Origin: SSC4 sp964443225 | Lineage (GTDB): Bacteria; Chloroflexota; Anaerolineae; SSC4; Amarolineaceae | DNA length: 64,000 nt | Assembly (NCBI GenBank): GCA_964443225.1 | Contig: CAYUCC010000004.1 | Location: 60,066 to 124,065, forward strand | Direction: 5' to 3' | Shown: piece by piece, positions 53,747-62,939 of the stretch | How positions within the stretch are numbered: the stretch's first letter is position 1 | How the letters are laid out: each line of letters starts with the position of its first letter | Position numbers and translations under genes: made by a program | The notes under the pieces: generated by a model | The model's database searches: none | Seen by the model: the letters and a program-made list of their open reading frames with translations, nothing else | Told to the model about the DNA's origin: nothing

Positions 53747-56700
53747 TCACGGCGGGCGTGGCGTATACGTCATCGTCGGCGTCGGCGTCACCGTCGGCGG
53801 CAGGGGGCAGTTGAGCAGCGATGCGTCGTCGACGAACGTGCGGCTGATCCCCCCGGTGCCGTTGTTGTACGTGCCAAACTGCAGGCGGATCGGCGCGCCA
53901 GCGAACGGCGTCAAGTCGAGCACCGCTTGCTGCCAGGCCTGGCCGTTGCTGCGCTCCGTCCATAACCAGGTGATGTCACCGTTCGGCCAGATGCCGATGA
54001 CGTAGAAGAAGTCGGTCCCCAGCGGCGCACCGCCCGCAAGCTCCGCCAGCGTCTGTGGCAGTGTGGCCGGGTCGGGCGGTGCCGCCTGCAAGTTGGCACC
54101 GCCGTCGCCCCATACGTTGTAATGCCAGAAGCGCAGCGTGCCCGACCAGTAGCCGGGAATCCCGATCGTCTGCTCGAACGGCGAGTAACTCACGACGTTG
54201 GCCCCGCCGCTTGGAATACCGCTGCGCATGCTGCGGCTGCCCCCATGTACTGGTGACGTGACGTACCCCGCCAGCACGGGGTTGCTCCGGATCACCCACG
54301 CGGCGTTGGTCTCGAAACCACCGTTGGTCAGACCTTCCCAGCAGGGGGATGGCGGCGTCGCGGTGGGTGTGGGTGTCGGCGTGCCGTAACCGGCGAACAG
54401 GTAGAACGCCCCATCCGGGCTGTTCAGCCAGGTACCAAAGCCTTCGGCCAGCAGGCCATCGACCGGCTGGGTATCCCAGGTGTACCCCGCCAGCTTGTGC
54501 CAGGTCTCGCCCAGGTCATGACTTTCGTACAAGCCGGCCTGTGTGCCCAGGAAGAGGTGCGACACGTCATCCAGCCGGTTGACGATCTCGAGCAGCCCGT
54601 AGGTCTCGCGCCCCGGCGCCCAGATGATGTCCTCCAACCCGGCGGTGAAACGCTGCCAGCTGTTGCCGCCGTTGGTGCTGCGCCAGACACCGTTCGGCTC
54701 GGTGAAGTAAACGCGCTGGGCGTTGGTGGGATCGACCCACACGTCGGTGATCCACCAGATGTCCGCGTACAGCGGTGTCACCTGCTGCCAGGTCTGGCCG
54801 CCGTTGGTGCTGCGGGCAACCATGCCGCCGCCGCCTTCGCTGACCCCGCTGGCAAAGACGGTCGTCCAGGCCGGATCGACCGCGGCGACGTCGGAGACGA
54901 AGTACAAACCCCAGAGGTCCGAATCCTGGTGCTGCCAGGTATTGCCGCCGTCGCTGGTCAGGTAGGGGCCATCACAGCCAAAGGCGTAGACGCGGTTGGG
55001 GTCGGTGGGGTGGGCCACGACTGGCTGCAGGTCACGGCCGGCTGGCAGCTCGTGCCAGGTGCGGCCGGCGTCGCTGCTGTGGTACATCGGCTCCGGCTGC
55101 CCACCCGCCAGGCATGCCGGCGTGAGTCCGGTCCAGATCAGGTTGGAGTTGGCAGGGCTGTAGACGAAGTCGGGCCGCGGAGAGGCATTGGTCGTCAGCA
55201 CCCAGTCCGTCGCGTTAACCTTGTGATTCAAGCCAGCCGCGGTAAAGGCGTAACGCTGCAAGACGCGGTAATCGGCAATCTGGCGCGTGGCCGGATAGCC
55301 GTTGACGATGAGTTGGTACTGGTTGGAGGGCGGCGGCGGTGGACCGGGGGGCAGGGTCAGCTCGACCCAGGTGTGGCCGCCGTCGTCACTGCGCAGCAGG
55401 CGCGTCCGCCATCCGTTCATGTCGGTCAGGTTGACGTAGAGCGCCGATCCATTTGGCCCCCAGCCCACGGCCAGCGGCTGCACCCCTTTGTCGGGTCCGA
55501 AGTCGTGCACCACCTCCCAGGTGACGTCGTTGGTGTTGGGGGTGTTGGCGTTGAGGCTGCGCCACAGGATGCCCGGACTGCGCCCGCCGACGTACAGGGC
55601 ATTGGCGCCGTTGTCGAAGGCCAGGCCGGTGTTGATGAAATAGGATTGGGCTGGCATTGGCAGCCAGCGCCATTCGCCGGACGATACGCCGCGGTAGACG
55701 CTGCCGCCGCCGTACTTGGACACACTCATGATGTACAGCGTATTCGGGTCATCGGGATCGATGATGATCGGGTTGGCGACCGACCAGCCCTGCAGGCCGC
55801 CGCTTGCTGCGCGCCAGGTTGTGCCGCCGTTGTCACTTTTGATCACGAACACGCCGCTGCCAAAGTCGTGACCCTGGTTGGGGGCCGCCCACAGTGTGGT
55901 GGGGTGGCCATATTCGACCGACAGGGCGTGCGTACGCACGGTGTGCAGGAACTGCCACTGGCCCGCGGTGTTGGTGCGGAACAGCCCGCCAAAGGTGCCC
56001 AGGTAGAGGGTGTTGGGATTGGCGTAGTCCATGCCCAACCCGTTGCGACCCACCGCTGGCGGCACGCCCTGCGGTGCCTCCTGCCAGTGCGCGCCGCGAT
56101 CGTAGCTCACGAGCAGGAGCTGGCTGTTGGTCAGGGCGTAGAGTGGTCCTGGCTCGCCGGGGGCGGCAATCAGCTCACGCACGATCGCCGGAAAGGCGGC
56201 GCTGGTTGGTGTCGGTGTGGGCGTCGGCGTGTCAGTATGCCCGGGGGTAGGAGTCGGTGTGACCGTGTGTGTTGGTGTGGGCGTGTCAGTATGCCCGGGG
56301 GTCGGAGTCGGTGTGACTGTGTGTGTTGGTGTGGGCGTGTCAGTTTGCCTGGGGGTCGGCGTTGGTGTGGGCGTGGCGGTGACAGGTGCGGCGTAGTTGC
56401 GCAGAATGAACGGCAGATAATGCGCCGGCTGGCCTGGCAGGGGCAGATCTGGCCGGCAGATCCACACGCCGGCCTGGTCGACGAACATGGCGCTGGTGCC
56501 GCTGGTGCCGTTGTTGTAGGTGCCGAACTGCAGGTCGAAGTCGCGGCCGCGCAAGCTCAGCAGGTCGATGCTGGTGAGCAGCCAGGTGCGCTCGTTGGCC
56601 CGCCAGGTAGCCAGCATCTCGTAGCTGCCGTCATCGAATTTCGCCAGGACGTACTGGTAGTCGGCGATCTCGGGACCCGCCGCCAGCCAGCCGCCGGCGG

Positions 56701-58105
56701 GCATACGCGTATCACCGATGGCGGCCGGGTCGCCCAGAATCGGGTAGCGCCCGAAGGTCAGCACGGCACTGGTGGCATCGGTGGGGATGCTGAAACGCTG
56801 GCGGAAGTCGGAATAACTGAGGACGTTGGGTTCACCGGGGGCGATGCCGCTGCGCATCGCCCAGCCGCCGGCGAGCCTGGGATTGCTCGTATAACCGGCG
56901 GGGTAGGCGGTGGCAGGAATTTCCCAGGCGCGGGCGATGCCGGCGTAATCCAGGTTGGGATCGGTCTCGAACCCGCCGTCGGCCAGGGCCTGGTAACAGC
57001 GGCTGCCGTAGACGTACGCCGTGCCGCCGCTGGTGGCATAAAGGAAGGGCAGGGGGGCCGCGGCGAGCAGGTGCTGCGGTGCGGCACCGGTGGGCAGCAG
57101 GGGCTGCGGCGCCCAGCGTTGGCCGCCGTTGTCCGAGCGATAGACGCGCGGCGGGAACTCGCCCGCCATGAACGAATCGTCGAGGGCCACGTACAGCGCC
57201 TCGCCGGCGGGGTCGATGACCAGGTCGTGATAGGATGTGACATAATATCCAGGCAGGCCGGCGGTCGTCACCTGCCACGTGGTGCCGCCGTCGGTCGAGC
57301 GCGTGATGCCGCTTTCGGGCTGGATGCCCGAGCCTTCCATTTCGCGGTACGCAGCCCACAGGGTGTGGTCTGTTGCGTATTGCGGTGAAATGGCCAGGCT
57401 GCGGGTGGGGCTGGCGGCATCGAGCCGCTGCCAGGTCGTGCCGCTGTTCGTCGAGCGGTACATCGGTCCGAAGCCGGCGGCGAAGAGGGTGTGGTCCGAC
57501 GCGTAGGCGGGTGAGATGGCCAGGAAGTAGACATCGAGGTCGGCCGGCTGGCCTACGGTGGGCAGCCAGGTGTCGCCGTGATCGGTCGAGCGGTAGACCT
57601 GCGGCTGGCCAAACTGCGCACCGCCAAGGAACAGGGTGTGGTCGGTGGTGTAGCCCGGCGAGACGACCAGGTCCTGCACCGCGTTACTTTCCCAAATCGC
57701 CTGCCACGATGTACCACCGTTGGTCGAGCGCAGCACGCGGCGGCCGGGCAGTTCGGCGGTAGTCGTCAGTACGAAAAGGGTGTTGTCCGTGGGGTAGGCG
57801 GGAGATGGCACAATCTTGAGCGTGCCGCTGATGGGGCCTGTTGGCCCGGGGCTGAGCGCGGTCCAGTGTTGGCCGGCGTCATTGCTGCGGAAGAGTCCGC
57901 CGGGTGTGCCGGCGAAGAGGATGCGGTCGGTATCAAACGCAGGTGATGCGGCCAGGGCCAGAATGCTGCCGCCGGAGGGTGCGGGCAGGTTTTGCCAGGG
58001 TGTGGGCGGTGGGTCGCGGGGCGACTGGCCGGCGGCGACGGTGACCACACCGGCCATGACGACGAACACGATCGAACAAACAACCACGAGGCGGTGCGCT
58101 GTCAT
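53747..58105 (-). CDS. Giant secreted BNR/sortilin-repeat protein
   Basis: A 1452-residue exported protein with a signal peptide (HRLVVVCSIVFVVMAGVVTVAA). AGGAGGG fixes ATG 58105. Many propeller blades carry LFRSNDAGQHW, VLRSTNGGTSW, VYRSTDHGDTW-type Asp-boxes. One region (about 390-590) and a C-terminal region (about 1310-1440) share a different domain (GGFETDPNLDY / GGFETNAAWVI, LQFGTYNNGTSGTSAMFVD / LQFGTYNNGTGGISRTFVD), a jelly-roll-like, possibly carbohydrate-binding module. A Thr-Pro linker (repeat at 56229-56390) separates two propeller halves. It ends TPTPTMTYTPRPP, as if a C-terminal anchor were missing; the array at 53083-53738 begins 9 bp beyond the stop. Confidence 0.85.
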   Translation of the reverse strand: MTAHRLVVVCSIVFVVMAGVVTVAAGQSPRDPPPTPWQNLPAPSGGSILALAASPAFDTDRILFAGTPGGLFRSNDAGQHWTALSPGPTGPISGTLKIVPSPAYPTDNTLFVLTTTAELPGRRVLRSTNGGTSWQAIWESNAVQDLVVSPGYTTDHTLFLGGAQFGQPQVYRSTDHGDTWLPTVGQPADLDVYFLAISPAYASDHTLFAAGFGPMYRSTNSGTTWQRLDAASPTRSLAISPQYATDHTLWAAYREMEGSGIQPESGITRSTDGGTTWQVTTAGLPGYYVTSYHDLVIDPAGEALYVALDDSFMAGEFPPRVYRSDNGGQRWAPQPLLPTGAAPQHLLAAAPLPFLYATSGGTAYVYGSRCYQALADGGFETDPNLDYAGIARAWEIPATAYPAGYTSNPRLAGGWAMRSGIAPGEPNVLSYSDFRQRFSIPTDATSAVLTFGRYPILGDPAAIGDTRMPAGGWLAAGPEIADYQYVLAKFDDGSYEMLATWRANERTWLLTSIDLLSLRGRDFDLQFGTYNNGTSGTSAMFVDQAGVWICRPDLPLPGQPAHYLPFILRNYAAPVTATPTPTPTPRQTDTPTPTHTVTPTPTPGHTDTPTPTHTVTPTPTPGHTDTPTPTPTPTSAAFPAIVRELIAAPGEPGPLYALTNSQLLLVSYDRGAHWQEAPQGVPPAVGRNGLGMDYANPNTLYLGTFGGLFRTNTAGQWQFLHTVRTHALSVEYGHPTTLWAAPNQGHDFGSGVFVIKSDNGGTTWRAASGGLQGWSVANPIIIDPDDPNTLYIMSVSKYGGGSVYRGVSSGEWRWLPMPAQSYFINTGLAFDNGANALYVGGRSPGILWRSLNANTPNTNDVTWEVVHDFGPDKGVQPLAVGWGPNGSALYVNLTDMNGWRTRLLRSDDGGHTWVELTLPPGPPPPPSNQYQLIVNGYPATRQIADYRVLQRYAFTAAGLNHKVNATDWVLTTNASPRPDFVYSPANSNLIWTGLTPACLAGGQPEPMYHSSDAGRTWHELPAGRDLQPVVAHPTDPNRVYAFGCDGPYLTSDGGNTWQHQDSDLWGLYFVSDVAAVDPAWTTVFASGVSEGGGGMVARSTNGGQTWQQVTPLYADIWWITDVWVDPTNAQRVYFTEPNGVWRSTNGGNSWQRFTAGLEDIIWAPGRETYGLLEIVNRLDDVSHLFLGTQAGLYESHDLGETWHKLAGYTWDTQPVDGLLAEGFGTWLNSPDGAFYLFAGYGTPTPTPTATPPSPCWEGLTNGGFETNAAWVIRSNPVLAGYVTSPVHGGSRSMRSGIPSGGANVVSYSPFEQTIGIPGYWSGTLRFWHYNVWGDGGANLQAAPPDPATLPQTLAELAGGAPLGTDFFYVIGIWPNGDITWLWTERSNGQAWQQAVLDLTPFAGAPIRLQFGTYNNGTGGISRTFVDDASLLNCPLPPTVTPTPTMTYTPRPP
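56229..56390 (-). repeat. 54-bp in-frame repeat coding a Thr-Pro linker
   Basis: Three copies at 54-bp spacing (56229, 56283, 56337) encode GHTDTPTPTHTVTPTPTP-like 18-residue units inside the giant BNR protein. Slippage here would change linker length without breaking the frame. Confidence 0.85.
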
Positions 58106-58298
58106 AGGATCCCTCCTGCGCAGTTGGCGTCGCGTCGATCCCAAAGCCGGCGGCCAGGCGATCGACCTGGGTACGGATCGCCTTGGGAGCGGCGCGTCGT
58201 GTGATGGCATGCACAAACACTCTACAGACTGATGACGCCTGACTGGCGTCAAAGACGCGCGCGGTCGTGTTCCTGGATACCAGGAGGCTCCACTGGCG

Positions 58299-58327
58299 TT
58301 GACAGGCGATCACAACAGTTGTATGAT
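58299..58327 (+). promoter_or_regulatory. Consensus sigma-70-type promoter
   Basis: TTGACA (58299-58304), a 17-bp spacer and TATGAT (58322-58327), about 66 bp before the ATG at 58393. One of the two best promoters in the window. Confidence 0.75.
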
Positions 58328-58392
58328 ACCCCCACGACATTACTGGTCTTATTGGGCATCGTTTTTCTATCATTAGTTACTCGGAGGCAACC

Positions 58393-58671
58393 ATGAATTG
58401 GTCACAAGTTCGCCAGGCTCATCCAGATCAATGGCTTGTCATCGAGGCCTTGGAAGCCCACTCAGAGGAGCGGCAGCGTATTTTGGACCGCATTGCGGTG
58501 ATTGAGGCTTGTTCTGATGGCCGCGGGGCGTTGAATTGTTATCGACAATTACATCGCGAGCATCCGCTACGCGAGTTCTACTTTGTCCACACCAGCCGGG
58601 ACGAATTGGAAATCCTGGAGAGCCCATCGGTAACCGCGCGGAGGCTGCATGCAACTCCTGCTGGTGCATGA
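58393..58671 (+). CDS. Small protein paired with a retropepsin-like protein
   Basis: A 92-residue soluble protein: QVRQAHPDQWLVIEALEAHS, then GRGALNCYRQLHREHPLREFYFVHTSR, ending LEILE. No family name known to me. GGAGG precedes the ATG. It overlaps the next gene by 23 bp, so the two are translationally coupled and made in linked amounts, the layout of a partner, substrate or inhibitor of the protease. Confidence 0.75.
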   Translation: MNWSQVRQAHPDQWLVIEALEAHSEERQRILDRIAVIEACSDGRGALNCYRQLHREHPLREFYFVHTSRDELEILESPSVTARRLHATPAGA

Positions 58672-59038
58672 TTTACCGTTTGTATCTGTTCAGATTGACT
58701 ACCGCGACGCGATGTTGGATATCCCGCACATCCTCTTGGATACCGGCTCGGCCACAACACTGCTGTCGGCTGATATCGCCGAGAAGGTTGGCATCACGCC
58801 ACACCCTGATGATCGATTGCGGAACGTCTATGGAGTTGGCGGCATTGAGACGGTTTTTATGCGTAGGCTCGACAGCATCCAGGTGGAAGGAAGCTCTCTC
58901 AGGAGTTTTGTGGTTGATATCGGTGGCATGGATTATGTGCGCGATGTCAACGGAATCCTGGGCATGGACTTTTTACTGAAAACCGGCGCTGTCATTGACC
59001 TGGCTCATCGTACCGTCGAGTTTCAGGAGATGGATTGA
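58649..59038 (+). CDS. Retropepsin-like aspartic protease domain protein
   Basis: A 129-residue protein with the single-domain aspartic protease signature ILLDTGSATTLLS (Asp-Thr-Gly near residues 31-33), the flap-like NVYGVGGIETVF and the hydrophobic GILGMDFL. It would work as a homodimer. There is no signal peptide, so it acts inside the cell. The start overlaps the preceding gene by 23 bp, with GGAGG upstream. Target unknown. Confidence 0.82.
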   Translation: MQLLLVHDLPFVSVQIDYRDAMLDIPHILLDTGSATTLLSADIAEKVGITPHPDDRLRNVYGVGGIETVFMRRLDSIQVEGSSLRSFVVDIGGMDYVRDVNGILGMDFLLKTGAVIDLAHRTVEFQEMD

Positions 59039-59057
59039 TCAGACTGCTGGTACCTTT

Positions 59058-59831
59058 TCACGACCTACTTCCCAACACAATATAACGCGTGTCGGCATCA
59101 CTGGCCGGCTCGAACCTGAAATCGGCGTGGGCTTCCACATCACCGAAACCTGCCTCACGCAGGAGGTCCAACGCCTCGCTGACGGTGTACCACGTCAGGC
59201 AGGGTGACGACACGTAGCTTTCGGTCTCGATAATCTCCCCATCCCGAACCACCTCGTAACGGTCTTCGGTGTGCTGCAGGCGGTTCGGCACATCGAAGGT
59301 GCAGCGAAACCAGTGTTTCACGGTCGCACCGTCCGACGGACGTACGGCCTCGGCGACGAGCGCCCACTCGCCGTCGTCCGGTTCTGGTATGAAGACGCGT
59401 GCCGACATCGCCAGGCGGCCGCCGGGCAGCAGGTGGGCGTAGAACCGCCGCAGCGCCTCACGCGCATCGGCGCGATCGGTCAGGTGCTGGAACGACGAAG
59501 AGGGCACGATAATCGTCCGGTAACGGCGCGGCAGGTCGAGCGTCTGCATCGCCTGTACGTACAGATTTGGCCGCAGGCTGACCTCGACCGCCTTCTGCCG
59601 GCACTGTTCGATCATCTCAGGTGAAATGTCGACGCCGTCGATGTCGATTCCCTCCTGCAGATAATCCAGCAGAATACGCCCTGTACCGCAGGCCACGTCG
59701 AGCGCGGGCTCGCCGCTGTCGCGGATGATCTGCAGAAAGTAGGGCCGGCTCGACCACTGCGACGTATCGCCGCGTAATAAATCCCAGTATTCTACGATCA
59801 TGCTGCGATACAGGGGTTGCGTTTCGTTCAT
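59058..59831 (-). CDS. Class I SAM-dependent methyltransferase
   Basis: A 257-residue enzyme. The SAM-binding motif I is ALDVACGTGRILLDYLQEG and motif II ends GVDISPEMI. The central VPSSSFQHLTDRADAREALRRFYAHLLPGG fits family motifs. The substrate cannot be told. AAGGAGA sets the ATG at 59831. A cluster of palindromic repeats lies upstream. Confidence 0.88.
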   Translation of the reverse strand: MNETQPLYRSMIVEYWDLLRGDTSQWSSRPYFLQIIRDSGEPALDVACGTGRILLDYLQEGIDIDGVDISPEMIEQCRQKAVEVSLRPNLYVQAMQTLDLPRRYRTIIVPSSSFQHLTDRADAREALRRFYAHLLPGGRLAMSARVFIPEPDDGEWALVAEAVRPSDGATVKHWFRCTFDVPNRLQHTEDRYEVVRDGEIIETESYVSSPCLTWYTVSEALDLLREAGFGDVEAHADFRFEPASDADTRYIVLGSRS

Positions 59832-59856
59832 CGTGTTCTCCTTTTTGGATCAGATG

Positions 59857-60175
59857 GCGGTTGAAACCGCGGCTACGCAGACGAACGCCCCCTGCGGGGC
59901 GTGACGTGGCAAAATCACCCGCGTGTGGTCTCCCAGCCCGGCTTGGCCGGGCTTCGTTTGCGTAGCCGCGACATCCAGCGGTTGAAACCGCGGCTACGCA
60001 GACGAACGCCCCCTGCGGGGCGTGACGTGGCAGGATCATCCGCACAGGGTAATCGGGCGGTCAGATGGCGGTTGAAACCGCGGCTACGCAGACGAACGCC
60101 CCCTGCGGGGCGTGACGTGGCAGGATCATCCGCACAGGGTAATCGCGCGATCAGATGGCGGTTGTAACTGCCCGC
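59857..60175. repeat. REP-like intergenic repeat cluster
   Basis: The phrase GCGGTTGAAACCGCGGCTAC starts at 59857, 59978 and 60068, and a decayed form at 60158; the last steps are 90 bp. Each copy includes CGCCCCCTGCGGGGCGTGACG, a hairpin, and then CAGGATCATCCGCACAGGG or a variant. An inverted copy of the CGCGGCTACGCAGACGAA part lies between copies one and two (near 59954-59971). The units have no coding content. Nothing else is seen in 59832-60333. Confidence 0.88.
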
Positions 60176-60333
60176 GCATACGCAAATGAATGGTCTGGTA
60201 GCCATCTTTGCCGGATGCGGGTATAATACCTGCTCCTGGCAGTTGCGTATCAGACGTTGATGCGCGGCTGTCGAGTGCACAACCATTTGCCAAAAAACCT
60301 TTGCGCGCTTTGCGTCTATGCAAGGAACAGACC

Positions 60334-61425
60334 ATGCCGATCCAACCATCTGCCACCCCCCACACCAAGGACTTCGAGCTGGGGCTCTACTCCTTCGTCG
60401 AGCTCACCCCCGACCCGGTCACCGGCGAGCGCATCAGCCCGGCGCAGCGGCTGCACAACCTGATCGAAACCATCGAGCTGGCCGACCAGGTGGGCCTCGA
60501 CGTCTTCGGGATCGGCGAGCACCACCGGCCCGACTTTGTGGCGTCTTCGCCCGTTACGATCCTGGCCGCGGCGGCGGCGCGCACCACCACCATCCGCCTG
60601 ACGAGCGCCGTCACCGTGTTGAGCTCCGACGATCCGGTGCGTGTCTTTCAGGACTTTGCCACCCTCGATCTGCTCTCCAACGGCCGTGCCGAGATCATGG
60701 CCGGGCGCGGGTCGTTCATCGAGTCGTTCCCGCTGTTTGGGTATGACCTGAAGGACTACGACACCCTCTTCGCCGAGAAGCTTGATTTGCTTCTTCGTCT
60801 GCGTGAATCCGAACGCGTAACGTGGTCTGGCACCCATCGCGCACCCCTGCGCAACCTGGGCATTTACCCGCGCCCGGTCCAGGAGCCGCTGCCGGTCTGG
60901 ATTGCCGTCGGCGGCACACCGGAATCGGTGGTGCGGGCCGGCCGGCTGGGGCTGCCCCTGGCGATTGCCATCATCGGCGGTATGCCGGAGCGTTTTGCGT
61001 CGCTGGCCAGGCTGTACCGCGATGCCGGACGCCAGGCTGGCCATCCACCAGAACAGCTCAAGGTCAGCATCAACTCGCACGGCCTGCTCGCCGAAGACTC
61101 ACAGCAGGCAGCCGACGACTATTTCCCGGCCTACGCCACCGTGATGAACAAGATCGGCCGCGAGCGCGGCTGGGGTCCTGTCACGCGGCAGCAGTTCGAA
61201 GCGTCGCGTACCCTGCGTGGCTCCGAGTTCGTCGGCACGCCGGACGAGATGATCGAGAAGATCCTCTTCCAGCACGAGCTGTTCGGCCACCAGCGGCTCC
61301 TGCTGCAGCTCGGCGTCGGCACGATCGCCCACGACAAGATGCTGCGTGCGATCGAGCTGCTGGGGACCCGTGTGGCGCCGGTGGTTCGCCGCGAGATTCA
61401 GCGGCGGACCGCACCACCAGCTTGA
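60334..61425 (+). CDS. LLM-class flavin-dependent oxidoreductase
   Basis: A 363-residue TIM-barrel enzyme of the luciferase-like monooxygenase family. ELGLYSFVELTPDP, GIGEHHRPDFVASSP, LTSAVTVLSSDDPVRVFQDFATLD and GRAEIMAGRGSFIESFPLFGYDL are family motifs, including residues around the flavin site. FMN or F420 as cofactor cannot be decided. AAGGAACA precedes the ATG; the first 42 codons of the longer frame are repeat-derived. It stands alone. The 150 bp after it are without a gene. Confidence 0.9.
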   Translation: MPIQPSATPHTKDFELGLYSFVELTPDPVTGERISPAQRLHNLIETIELADQVGLDVFGIGEHHRPDFVASSPVTILAAAAARTTTIRLTSAVTVLSSDDPVRVFQDFATLDLLSNGRAEIMAGRGSFIESFPLFGYDLKDYDTLFAEKLDLLLRLRESERVTWSGTHRAPLRNLGIYPRPVQEPLPVWIAVGGTPESVVRAGRLGLPLAIAIIGGMPERFASLARLYRDAGRQAGHPPEQLKVSINSHGLLAEDSQQAADDYFPAYATVMNKIGRERGWGPVTRQQFEASRTLRGSEFVGTPDEMIEKILFQHELFGHQRLLLQLGVGTIAHDKMLRAIELLGTRVAPVVRREIQRRTAPPA

Positions 61426-61575
61426 ATAGCCGTTCAGCCTTCATCGAAACAGCGGTCTGGGCCTTCATTCGGCTTATCAGGTACAGCCGGCAGAATGCCC
61501 GCGACATCGAGATCATCGATCAGAATGCGGAGCGGCTCAACGCGGAAGCGTTAGATGTGCTGGCCTACCAACAGC

Positions 61576-62184
61576 CTACTTACAACAGGCAATCGGATGC
61601 ACGTCGTCGCACGCCTCGATCGCGGGGCTGATCGCGCCCAAGTTGAGGATCAGCCCGCGGTTGGTGTTGCCGCTGACGGTCCAGGCATTGCAGTTGTACG
61701 GGAAATCGCCGAGCGCGCTCCCGCCAAACCAGTCGCTCGAAGTCTGGGTGTCACCGCCGTAGTTGCTGTTGACCGTGCCTACGATCGCGTTGTCGACCCA
61801 GACCTGGGCGCCGGTCACAATGTCGATGCCGGTGGTCTTCCACGCGTTTTCGATTTCCTGGATCGTGCAGAAATGTGAGCTGGGGTCTTCGGCGCGACAG
61901 GCATCGTGCATGGCCGTGCGGCCATAGCCGGCCGGCCCGGCACCGTTGAACGTGGCGCTGGTTGCGAAGACGTGCAGCACGCCGCGCGGACTGCCCGCGG
62001 TGTCCCACGACTCGGCCACTTCCTGGATGTCGATGACGTCGATCTGCCCGTTGTTGTCGATGTCCTTCTCGGGGTCGTAACCGTCCTGGGCCAACGCCAC
62101 CCCGGCCACAAAGACCAGGGCAGCAACCCCCAGGGCGACCAGGCCGCCCAGGAATCCCTGCTTGAATGGTGAAAGGGTGCGCAT
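61576..62184 (-). CDS. Secreted protein with dockerin-like calcium loop and Cys-containing domain
   Basis: A 202-residue exported protein with a signal or anchor (GFLGGLVALGVAALVFVAGVA), then KDIDNNGQIDVIDIQEVA, a dockerin-type calcium loop, and a Cys-containing domain of about 130 residues (RTAMHDACRAEDPSSHFC, YNCNAWT, ACDDVHPIACC). The last six cysteines suggest disulfide bonds outside the cell. GGAGG fixes the ATG at 62184. Function unknown. Confidence 0.75.
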   Translation of the reverse strand: MRTLSPFKQGFLGGLVALGVAALVFVAGVALAQDGYDPEKDIDNNGQIDVIDIQEVAESWDTAGSPRGVLHVFATSATFNGAGPAGYGRTAMHDACRAEDPSSHFCTIQEIENAWKTTGIDIVTGAQVWVDNAIVGTVNSNYGGDTQTSSDWFGGSALGDFPYNCNAWTVSGNTNRGLILNLGAISPAIEACDDVHPIACCK

Positions 62185-62333
62185 GATTTTCCTCCGCTTG
62201 GAATGGTATTTCGGCTCGAACAACCCCACCGGGGCATCCTGCCTGGGGAAGACTGTATTGTAGCCCACGATATTTGTCCTGTCTACCCTTTTTGGCCAGA
62301 TTTTTTACAGACTGGCGATGAGATGTGGGCTGA

Positions 62334-62528
62334 GCTGCTGTTTTTGAGAAATATCGTGTTTCTTGGAGGTCGACCACGCCGATCAAGGTGCCCTCAAGCA
62401 ACCGGCTACACGAGTTGGTGGGGGACCGGGTCGGACAGTTTTCGATTTCAGTGAACGATCAGTGGCGCATCTGTTTTCGTTTCAGTGCAGGTGACGCGTA
62501 CGATGTCGAATTGGCAGACTACCATTGA
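62334..62528 (+). pseudogene. HigB/RelE-type toxin remnant, C-terminal half
   Basis: An uninterrupted frame without a start reads VPSSNRLHELVGDRVGQFSI, then NDQWRICFRF and DAYDVELADYH. This matches the C-terminal 50 residues of HigB toxins. The usual first 45 residues are missing and upstream sequence is unrelated. The stop (62526-62528) is 23 bp before the HigA start, the normal higBA spacing. Confidence 0.75.
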
Positions 62529-62551
62529 GGACTGCTACACGGAGATACAAG

Positions 62552-62866
62552 ATGAGCATCCCAAACACAAGAGAGCGGTTGATCCGGCCAACGCACCCTG
62601 GTGAGATGCTGCGGGAAGACTTCCTGCCCGACTATGGTCTCACGGGCACCAGCCTCGCGTTGATGCTTGGCGTGTCACGCCAGACGGTCAACGAGCTCTT
62701 GCGCGAACGGCGCGCAATCAGTCCGGCGATGGCACTGCGGCTGGCGCGGCTCTTTGGCAATACGCCGGAGTTTTGGCTCAACGCACAGTGCGCCGTTGAT
62801 TTGTGGGACGCCGTACGGGCTTCACAGGCGACGCTCGAACAGATTAAGCCGCTGCGCGCGGCGTGA
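62552..62866 (+). CDS. higA: HigA-family antitoxin
   Basis: A 104-residue XRE-type DNA-binding protein. RPTHPGEMLREDFLPDYGLT, then LALMLGVSRQTVNELLRERRAISPAMALRLARLFGNTPEFWLNAQ is the classic HigA sequence. Normally it neutralises HigB and represses higBA. Here the toxin gene just upstream is truncated, so it may persist as a stand-alone regulator. A GGAGTA-type sequence follows the stop. Confidence 0.92.
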   Translation: MSIPNTRERLIRPTHPGEMLREDFLPDYGLTGTSLALMLGVSRQTVNELLRERRAISPAMALRLARLFGNTPEFWLNAQCAVDLWDAVRASQATLEQIKPLRAA

Positions 62867-62939
62867 GCATAGGAGTAAGCAGTACGGGGTAGGGAGCAGG
62901 GGAGTCGGCGGTGGCCGACTTCGCATTAGTTGCTGCGAC

